Shown piece after piece: positions 58,421 through 64,000 of a DNA stretch of 64,000 nt. This DNA comes from Albimonas pacifica (GTDB lineage: Bacteria > Pseudomonadota > Alphaproteobacteria > Rhodobacterales > Rhodobacteraceae). The DNA lies in contig NZ_FOQH01000011.1 of NCBI RefSeq assembly GCF_900113695.1, positions 165,459 to 229,458 of the forward strand, written 5' to 3'. The position numbers and the translations under genes are program-made. Numbering within the stretch: the stretch's first letter is position 1; every line of letters starts with the position of its first letter. The notes below the pieces were generated by a model. It was not told the DNA's origin, did no database searches, and was given only the letters and a program-made list of their open reading frames with translations.

Positions 58421-59971
58421 ATGCCCAGAGCCCTGCCGCTTGCGCTCGCCGCGCTGACCCCCATCGCGCTCGTCCCCGTCTCCGCCCGCGCGATCGAGGC
58501 GCAGGACTGCGCCGCCTTCGCCGCGCGCTACGGGATGCCCGACGTGGAGATCGCCTCGGTCGAGCCGGTCTCGGACGACGCGGGCTTCGCCTACTGCGAC
58601 CTGCGCGGGACCATCGGCGGCAACATCGGCTTCGCCGTGCACCTGCCGGCGGACTGGAACGGCCGCTTCCTGATGGTGGGCAACGGCGGCAAGGCGGGCG
58701 AGCTGGAGCTCGAGGCCATGGCGCCCCACCGCGCGAAGGGCTTCGCCACCGCCACCACCGACGCCGGCCACTCCGACGCGATCCCCGAGCAGGCCTCCGC
58801 CCGCTTCGGCAAGGGCTCGATGGAGATGGAGCTCGACTTCGCCTACCGCGCCCCGCACGAGACCGCGGTCGTCGCCAAGGACATCGTGGAAGAGTTCTAC
58901 GCCGAGGCGCCCAGCTTCTCCTACTGGGCCGGCTGCTCCACCGGCGGGCGCCAGGGGATGATGGAGGCGCAGCGCCATCCCACCGACTTCGACGGCTACG
59001 CCATCGGCGCCCCGGTCTATCCCTACACCTGGGCCCAGATCTCGGCCCCCGCCTTCGCCGGCCGCCTGTTCGGCGAGGATCCCGCGGCCGAGGCGCCGCT
59101 GATCTCGGCCGAGCAGATCCTGGCGCTCGGCACGCATGTCGTCGCCAAATGCGACGCGCTCGACGGGCTGGAGGACGGGCTGATCTCCGACCCCCGCGCC
59201 TGCGCCTTCGACCCCGCCGTCGACCTGCCCCGCTGCGAGGGCGCAGAGGCCCCCGCCGACGGATCCTGCGCCACCGACGCCCAGGTCGAGGCCCTGTCGC
59301 TGATCTACGCCGGCGCGAAGACCTCCCGGGGCGAGGAGGTGGTCCCCGGCCTCCTGCCGGGCGCCGAGGCGATCAAGGGCGGCTGGGACCTGTTCGTGAC
59401 CAAGCCCGCGGACAGCAAGCGCCCGCCGCTGGCCCACGTCATCGTCCACGACAGCTTCAACTGGCTGATGTTCCCCGAGGACCGGCCGGACTTCAACTAC
59501 GTGACCGACTTCGACTTCGATGTTCACCCGCAGGAAATGGCAGCCTTCAAGGGCAAGATCTACAACGCCGACGACCCCGACCTGGACGCGATGACGAAGC
59601 TGGGCGGCAAGATGCTGATGTATCACGGCTGGGCGGACGTCGGCATCAACCCGCTGTTCTCGATCCGCTACCTCGAGAGCGTCGAGGCCCGTCTCGCCGC
59701 GCAGGGCGCCGAGGACCCCAGGGCCGCCGCCGCCGAGATCCTGCGCCTCTACATGGTTCCCGGCATGGTCCACTGCCGCGGCGGGATCGGCTTCGACCGC
59801 GTCGACTGGATCGCGCCCCTGATGGCCTGGGTCGAGCAGGGCGTCGCCCCCGAGGCGATCGTGGGCGCGAACGCCGCCGGCGACACCCGCCCCCACTGCC
59901 CCTACCCGCAGACCGCGGTCTGGGACGGCGCGGGCGACGTCGCCTCCGCCGCCGGCTTCGCCTGCCGCTGA
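58421..59971 (+). CDS. Tannase/feruloyl esterase family protein
   Basis: A 516-residue secreted hydrolase. A signal peptide (LPLALAALTPIALVPVSARA) is followed by the tannase fold. The nucleophile is in YWAGCSTGGRQGM, where the flanking Cys pairs with another Cys near the acid/histidine region of MVPGMVHCRGG, as in CS-D-HC tannases; MLMYHGWADVGINP holds the acid. A calcium-binding-like DDPDLDAM segment also occurs. These enzymes cleave ester bonds of hydroxybenzoate or hydroxycinnamate esters outside the cytoplasm. GAGGATC precedes the ATG at 58421. The gene is divergent from ctaD and transcribed alone. Confidence 0.9.
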   Translation: MPRALPLALAALTPIALVPVSARAIEAQDCAAFAARYGMPDVEIASVEPVSDDAGFAYCDLRGTIGGNIGFAVHLPADWNGRFLMVGNGGKAGELELEAMAPHRAKGFATATTDAGHSDAIPEQASARFGKGSMEMELDFAYRAPHETAVVAKDIVEEFYAEAPSFSYWAGCSTGGRQGMMEAQRHPTDFDGYAIGAPVYPYTWAQISAPAFAGRLFGEDPAAEAPLISAEQILALGTHVVAKCDALDGLEDGLISDPRACAFDPAVDLPRCEGAEAPADGSCATDAQVEALSLIYAGAKTSRGEEVVPGLLPGAEAIKGGWDLFVTKPADSKRPPLAHVIVHDSFNWLMFPEDRPDFNYVTDFDFDVHPQEMAAFKGKIYNADDPDLDAMTKLGGKMLMYHGWADVGINPLFSIRYLESVEARLAAQGAEDPRAAAAEILRLYMVPGMVHCRGGIGFDRVDWIAPLMAWVEQGVAPEAIVGANAAGDTRPHCPYPQTAVWDGAGDVASAAGFACR

Positions 59972-59978
59972 GGCTTGC

Positions 59979-60004
59979 GCGGGAGGGGGCCCGGCCCCTC
60001 CCGC
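59979..60004 (+). terminator. Hairpin after the tannase-family gene
   Basis: A perfect 10-bp stem GCGGGAGGGG/CCCCTCCCGC with a 6-base loop, 7 bases after the stop; no T-run. Confidence 0.6.
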
Positions 60005-60098
60005 CCCCGGCCCCGCGGGGGCGCCTCCCCGCAACCGGGTTCGCGATTCCGGCCCGGACCCGGTAGCGTGCGCGCGATTGCATCAGAGGAGGACTGCA

Positions 60099-60497
60099 AT
60101 GCCCCGCCCCCATCGCGCCCCGCGCGCCCTGCGTCTCGCCCTTCCCGCGCTGCTGCTGGCGGGGCTCGCGGCCCCGGCCGCGGCCGAGCCGGTCCGCCTG
60201 GGCATGGACATCGAGACCGAGGCGCCGATCCTGACCGCCTTCGCGCTCGATTCCTCCTGCGCCTCCGCCGGCCTGCCCTCGGCGACGCTCTCGGCCACGC
60301 CCCGTCTCGGCCGGGTCGACACCCGCGCCGTCGTCGCCACGGTCCCCGAGGGCCCCTGCGCCGGCCAGGAGGTCGAGGGCGCGGCCTTCGTCTTCCACGC
60401 CTTCAGCCAGCGCGGCGAGGAGACCTTCACCCTGACCGTCGAGAACGCGACCGTCGGCGGCGGCGCGCACGACGTCGAGGTGAACGTGCGCGACTGA
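60099..60497 (+). CDS. Small secreted protein of unknown function
   Basis: 132 residues. A clear signal peptide (RLALPALLLAGLAAPAAA) precedes a ~100-residue beta-rich mature part with two cysteines (SCASAG, GPCAGQ) that may form a disulfide, and ends in GGGAHDVEVNVRD. GAGGAGG lies before the ATG. I do not recognise the family. It is convergent with lipB, 27 bases apart. Confidence 0.72.
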   Translation: MPRPHRAPRALRLALPALLLAGLAAPAAAEPVRLGMDIETEAPILTAFALDSSCASAGLPSATLSATPRLGRVDTRAVVATVPEGPCAGQEVEGAAFVFHAFSQRGEETFTLTVENATVGGGAHDVEVNVRD

Positions 60498-60524
60498 CCC
60501 GCCCGGCCCGGACCGGCGGCGGCG

Positions 60525-61181
60525 TCAGCCGGCCGGGCCGAACACCTCCTCGAACGCCTCGCGCAGCGCCATGTCGAGCTCGGGCATCGACACGATCAGG
60601 CCGAGGTCCGCCAGCGAGGTCACCCCGTATCCGGAGATCCCGCAGGGCACGATGCCGGAGAAATGCTCCAGCTCGGGCTCGAGGTTGATCGAGATGCCGT
60701 GGAAGCTCACCCAGTGACGCAGCCGCAGGCCGATGGCGGCGATCTTGTCCTCGGCCGGCGCGCCGTCGGGGCCGGGCGCCTTCTCCGGCCGCACCACCCA
60801 CACGCCGACCCGGCCCGGGCGCCGCTCGCCGGTCACGCCGAAGGCGGCGAGGGTTCGAATCACCCACTCCTCGAGCCGCCCCACGAACACCCGCAGGTCC
60901 CGTCCCCGCCTGTTGAGGTCCAGCATCGCGTAGGCCACCCGCTGGCCGGGGCCGTGGTAGGTGTATTCGCCTCCCCGCCGCGCCTCGAACACCGGGAAGC
61001 GGTCGGGCGCGAGCAGGTCCTCGCGTCGCGCCGAGGTTCCGGCAGTGTAGAGGGGCGGATGCTCCAGCAGCCAGACGAGCTCGTCCGCCCGCCCCGCGCG
61101 GATGGCGGCGACGCTCGCCTCCATCTCCGCGAGCGCCTGCGGATAGGGGACCAGCCCCTCGCTGATGCGCCATTCGGGCAT
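60525..61181 (-). CDS. lipB: Lipoyl(octanoyl) transferase
   Basis: A 218-residue enzyme that moves octanoyl from acyl carrier protein to the lipoyl domains of 2-oxoacid dehydrogenases and GcvH. Motifs: [16 protein letters not shown], the [19 protein letters not shown] signature, the catalytic lysine in [19 protein letters not shown] and the catalytic cysteine in [15 protein letters not shown]. The length is normal for the family. GGGAGGG precedes the ATG. It is a single-gene unit convergent with the secreted protein. Confidence 0.97.
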   Translation of the reverse strand: MPEWRISEGLVPYPQALAEMEASVAAIRAGRADELVWLLEHPPLYTAGTSARREDLLAPDRFPVFEARRGGEYTYHGPGQRVAYAMLDLNRRGRDLRVFVGRLEEWVIRTLAAFGVTGERRPGRVGVWVVRPEKAPGPDGAPAEDKIAAIGLRLRHWVSFHGISINLEPELEHFSGIVPCGISGYGVTSLADLGLIVSMPELDMALREAFEEVFGPAG

Positions 61182-61609
61182 GGCGGCTCCCTCCCTGCGC
61201 GGCCTGCGGGGGCAGGTATCGCTCCGCCGCCGGCCCGCGGCAAGCGTTGCGCCCAGGCCACGGCCGCCGCCGTCGCCGGCCGCCGTCCCCGCCGCCGCCG
61301 CATCCGCGTCACGGTCCCGTCACGGCGCGCGGCGCATCACCTCCCCACGGCCTGCGCGCAGCGGGCCGACGAGTCAGGCGCCGCCCCCTCCTCCTGCGGG
61401 AGGAACGCAGGCGCCAGGGGGGACCGGAGCGGAGCCGTGGGGGCTCGCGCCCGGTCCGGGGGCACCGGGACCGGCGTGTGGGCCGGGACCGGGACTCTCC
61501 CCTCGCGAGCCTTTTCCCGGGTTGACGCGAGGAACCTTGCGAGAAGCATGCGCAGGGGGCTTCACAAGCCCCCCGGCGGGTGCTAGAGGACGCGCCGCCT
61601 GATGAGGCC
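61182..61609. other. Gap between lipB and tRNA-Leu(GAG)
   Basis: 428 GC-rich bases with no supported gene. A TTGACG at 61524-61529 lies ~80 bases before the tRNA and may be its -35 box; the -10 is not clear. Confidence 0.45.
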
Positions 61610-61696
61610 GCGGTCGTGGCGGAATTGGTAGACGCGCAGCGTTGAGGTCGCTGTGGGGTAACTCCCGTGGAAGTTCGAGTCTTCTCGACCGCACCA
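61610..61696 (+). tRNA. tRNA-Leu (anticodon GAG)
   Basis: An 87-base class II tRNA with CCA encoded. Acceptor GCGGTCG pairs with CGACCGC, the D-arm is GGCGGAATTGGTAGACGC, the anticodon arm is CAGCG-TTGAGGT-CGCTG giving GAG (reads CUC/CUU), a variable arm is present, and the T-arm is AAGTTCGAGTCTT. A tyrosine recombinase gene begins 101 bases downstream, so the 3' end is the likely attachment site of the island. Confidence 0.97.
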
Positions 61697-61710
61697 TCAG
61701 GCTTTCCTTC
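61672..61710 (+). other. Putative island attachment site (attL) at the tRNA 3' end
   Basis: Elements that enter leucine tRNA genes usually recombine within the T-arm/acceptor part, leaving the tRNA intact, with the integrase gene next to it. That layout is present: GC content falls right after the tRNA. The matching attR would lie beyond the window, so the exact core cannot be set. Confidence 0.4.
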
Positions 61711-61797
61711 GAGATCAGTATGCTAGTAGCATCAACCCCCTAGCGGGGCCCCGCTGTACCACAGGGGGCGCCACTCCGGTGTGGTACAGAGGCTCGA

Positions 61798-63345
61798 ATG
61801 GCACCCTCGACGAGGCAGCAAGGCAGCGTCCGGCATACGAAGATTCGTGGCGGGGTCTACTACCTAAACCTTCGCATCCCCCCCGAGCTTCAGAGCGCCC
61901 ACAGCGGCAGGACGCATCTCGTTCACTCGCTCGGCACGCAGGACGCACGAGAAGCCGAGCGGAAGGTCACCCTCGCTCGCGCAGAACTGTTCGAGGCGCT
62001 GGAGAGCAAGCAGCAAAAGGCGTCCTTGGCTGCGATGCTGGACCGGCTACACCCTTCGTACCGTGAGATTTTCGAAAGCTGCGGAGGCCTTGAGGGCCTC
62101 ATTCGTCGATACGAGTCCGCCGTGGGCTGGCTGGAGGATGCGAGACAGCCGCCCGCGGAAGTCTACGCTCCCCAAAACAGCTATGAGGCTTGGGTCGAAG
62201 ACGAGGCTGACGCCGCGCACGCGCGTGAGATCGCAAGGACGGAAGAGGACGCCCGTCTTACCGGCAAAGTGCTCAAGGAACTCGGCAGAGACGTAGCGGT
62301 GCCCGGCGAACCGTTCGGTCTGCTTGAACTAGCGGAAGCCTACATCACCGCCACGGACACGAAGAAGCAGACCGGCGACACGTACCGCATGGTAGTTCGG
62401 CGCTTCATCGAGCTTCATGGCGACCTTCCGCTCCATGCCCTCACGACTGCCCATCTGCGCGCCTATGCGGAAGCGGTCTTGAAACTACCGAGGGTCACCA
62501 GCTCGAAGAAGCTGCGCGGCGCGGACATCAAGACAGCGATCAAGATCGCAGAAGCAAAGAAGCTAGCGCGAGTCGGGGAACCCACTCAGGCGGTTCACGT
62601 GTCGCTCTTGAAGAGCCTGACCGCGTTCGCCGTTCCTGAGGGCTATCTCAGGAGCGATCCGTGGCACCAGTATCGTGTCATCAAGAGGCGCACGAAGCAC
62701 TCAGCGGCTCGCAACCCGCGCTCCCCATTCGCGCCCTCGGACATCCGCAGCGTTCTTGCGCACTGCGCCACCCTTGATTTGCGCACCGTTGACCGCTGGG
62801 CCCCCCTCATTGCGGCATACCAAGGCGCGCGCCGGGAGGAGATCGGGCAGCTTCACGGAAAGGACATCCGCGAAATCGACGGGGTTTGGTGCATCAGCAT
62901 CACGGATGAAGACGAACATCAGAAGATCAAGAACAAGGCTTCCCTACGCACGATCCCCCTGCACCCCGCGGTGATCCGCGCAGGCTTCGTCGACTTCGCT
63001 CGGACGCGCCCCGAAACCGGCCCTCTGTTCATGGAACCGTCTCGCTGGGGCAAGCCGCCTCACGAGTTGAAGCCCGATGCGCGAGGACGCTTCACCGAGC
63101 GGTACGGGAAGCGGTTCTCGCGGATGCTGCGCGAGCAACTCGGCATCACCGACCCCACGCTGGTGTTTCACTCCTTCCGCCACGCTTGGGAAGATGCCGC
63201 TGACGCGGCCAACATGCAGCAGAGCCACCGCCGCGTGCTGGCGGGCCGCTCCGCCAACGGCGACTCCCAAGCCGCCTACGGCGCTGGGCCAGCGCTCCCT
63301 GCCCTCCTCGAAAGCCTCTCGAAGATCGACCCCGCCGCCGGCTGA
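61798..63345 (+). CDS. Tyrosine-type recombinase/integrase
   Basis: A 515-residue phage/island integrase. The opening RHTKIRGGVYYLNLRIPPEL and LGTQDAREAERKVTLARAEL match the DUF6538-type integrase N-terminus; a SAM-like core-binding region (about 170-245) precedes the catalytic domain. Catalytic residues: Arg345 in GARREEIGQL, a beta-hairpin lysine in NKASLRTIPLHP, His458 and Arg461 in FHSFRHAWED, and nucleophile Tyr494 in QAAYG. The usual second histidine (LMGHS) is Arg484 in LAGRSANGDS, a departure that may or may not affect activity. GC content and codon use are clearly lower than upstream, and the ATG has AGAGG at 5 bases. Confidence 0.93.
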   Translation: MAPSTRQQGSVRHTKIRGGVYYLNLRIPPELQSAHSGRTHLVHSLGTQDAREAERKVTLARAELFEALESKQQKASLAAMLDRLHPSYREIFESCGGLEGLIRRYESAVGWLEDARQPPAEVYAPQNSYEAWVEDEADAAHAREIARTEEDARLTGKVLKELGRDVAVPGEPFGLLELAEAYITATDTKKQTGDTYRMVVRRFIELHGDLPLHALTTAHLRAYAEAVLKLPRVTSSKKLRGADIKTAIKIAEAKKLARVGEPTQAVHVSLLKSLTAFAVPEGYLRSDPWHQYRVIKRRTKHSAARNPRSPFAPSDIRSVLAHCATLDLRTVDRWAPLIAAYQGARREEIGQLHGKDIREIDGVWCISITDEDEHQKIKNKASLRTIPLHPAVIRAGFVDFARTRPETGPLFMEPSRWGKPPHELKPDARGRFTERYGKRFSRMLREQLGITDPTLVFHSFRHAWEDAADAANMQQSHRRVLAGRSANGDSQAAYGAGPALPALLESLSKIDPAAG

Positions 63346-63563
63346 GCACCTCGCCAGCCTCGACGAGACACCCGGCGCGGAGCCTCCGCACCGGGTGATG
63401 CCGCCTGCCCAGCGTCGATCCGTGGGGGGTGGCCCATTCTGCGCGGAATCTTGACATTCCGCGCCGTACATGAGACAGTTAGCTTAGATAAAGAACGCGG
63501 GGCGTTCCTTATTTGCGGACGGGGTCCGTTCTCATCTTCACATCACAATCCGGAGTTCAAGCA
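63346..63563. other. Island intergenic remnant
   Basis: A low-GC stretch with TTGACA at 63452-63457 and a GAACGC-GGG-GCGTTC hairpin (63493-63507) followed by CTTATTTG. It is probably the control region of the small gene that starts at 63564. I see no other gene. Confidence 0.4.
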
Positions 63564-63674
63564 ATGCCGCAGGCAGGGCTTTACCTATCCCATGCCGCCA
63601 TTGCGGCTGTTCTTGACTGCTCGGAGTCCGTGCTCCGCGCGGCCCGCAATCTCACCCGTAAGCGTCCGGCCTGA
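63564..63674 (+). pseudogene. Small gene interrupted by IS66
   Basis: A frame opens at an ATG with GGAG 7 bases upstream and encodes MPQAGLYLSHAAIAAVLDCS and about a dozen more native residues before entering the IS66 end at 63658, where it stops after five IS-encoded codons. The native part looks helical, like the start of a small regulator or excisionase-type gene, but it is too short to name. The rest of the gene should lie beyond the other end of the IS. Confidence 0.45.
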
Positions 63675-64000
63675 CCGCTATCTGGCGTAATTCCAGGGGA
63701 GCAGATCTCCGATCCTGTTGATCTTGCAGTCCGGGATGCGGGCGAGGGTGTCGGCGAGCCAGGCCGTGGGGTCGACGCCGTTGAGCTTCGCGGTCTCGAT
63801 CAGGGTGTAGGCGATGGCCGCTGCACGGCCGCCAGCCTCGGAGCCGATGAAGAGATAATTCTTCCGTCCCAGGGCGATGGCGCGCATGGCCCGCTCGGCC
63901 GCGTTGTTGTCGATCTCGAGGACGCCATGGTCGAGCCAGGGCCGCAGGCGGGCTATCCGGGCCAGGGCATAGCGGATCGCGGCGGCGAGCGGCGTCTTGG
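63658..64000 (-). mobile_element. IS66 family insertion sequence, one end (partial)
   Basis: The terminal sequence GTAAGCGTCCGGCCTGACC begins at 63658, matching the GTAAGCG-type ends of IS66 elements, 20 bases beyond the transposase stop codon. If this end is right, TCTCACCC at 63650-63657 should be the 8-base target duplication. The element runs off the window. Confidence 0.75.
63678..64000 (-). CDS. tnpC: IS66 transposase TnpC, C-terminal part (partial)
   Basis: The last ~107 codons of an IS66-family transposase, open to the window edge. The visible text includes LEIDNNAAERAMRAIALGRK, with the catalytic glutamate region of the DDE domain (EIDNNxAERA), then NYLFIGSEAGGRAAAIAYTL, TAKLNGVDPTAWL and the C-terminal INRIGDLLPWNYAR typical of IS66 TnpC. 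The start lies outside the window. GC content is close to that of the chromosome rather than the island. Confidence 0.95.
   Translation of the reverse strand, partial: KTPLAAAIRYALARIARLRPWLDHGVLEIDNNAAERAMRAIALGRKNYLFIGSEAGGRAAAIAYTLIETAKLNGVDPTAWLADTLARIPDCKINRIGDLLPWNYAR

Noticed and set aside
61798..64000. A complete prophage
   Set aside because: Only an integrase, a short remnant and an IS end are visible; no phage structural or replication gene is in the window.

Overview
The window reads as a very GC-rich alphaproteobacterial chromosome, most likely Rhodobacteraceae or a close relative. The case rests on gene content and neighbourhoods: TRAP uptake systems, a DUF2794 protein, an XrtD-type exosortase, a DUF2244 protein next to ctaD, ATGA/GTGA/TTGA-coupled operons and frequent GTG or TTG starts. 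No rRNA operon, CRISPR array or complete prophage is visible. The last ~2.3 kb is clearly less GC-rich and is acquired DNA.

Layout. 1-3.1 kb: end of an unidentified gene, a TetR regulator with a perfect operator palindrome coupled to an MFS exporter, and a convergent CPA-type antiporter. 3.3-7.8 kb: a 1466-residue secreted RTX nuclease/phosphodiesterase. 8.1-12.6 kb: a four-gene minus-strand operon resembling the mycobacterial decaprenyl-phosphoryl-arabinose pathway (HAD-UbiA fusion, GtrA, DprE1-like, DprE2-like). 12.8-20.6 kb: a carboxylate uptake and activation locus (TRAP binding protein, unknown polytopic membrane protein, cyclase-family hydrolase, acyl-CoA synthetase, TRAP DctQ and DctM). 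20.8-29.8 kb: MFS carrier, tRNA-Leu(CAA), esterase, DUF2794, gamma-glutamyltransferase, SulP transporter, sulfur-dioxygenase-like MBL protein, thiamine pyrophosphokinase, GST. 30.2-37.1 kb: rnr, a secreted esterase, topA and a small membrane protein. 37.5-41 kb: TauE/SafE permease, 2-hydroxyacid dehydrogenase, TetR regulator, SDR. 41.5-45.1 kb: ABC exporter and exosortase. 45.5-55.3 kb: YceI, DUF188, a D-threonine-aldolase-like enzyme, a VWA/VOC/MoxR operon, two small secreted proteins, MgtE, and a TPR/glycosyltransferase-like protein with DUF6165. 55.7-61.2 kb: DUF2244, ctaD, a tannase-family esterase, a small secreted protein and lipB. 61.6-64 kb: tRNA-Leu(GAG), a tyrosine recombinase, a short remnant and the end of an IS66 element that runs off the window.

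Two kinds of non-coding structure stand out. One is a short inverted repeat that sits exactly at gene ends and supplies the TAG stop of two genes. The other is a ~164-bp, almost fully palindromic element present in two opposite-facing copies. A CCTGCCG-NN-CGGCARG palindrome upstream of both the TRAP locus and the MFS carrier, with related half-sites in front of the 39.5-kb TetR gene, hints at one regulon joining loci that lie 25 kb apart.
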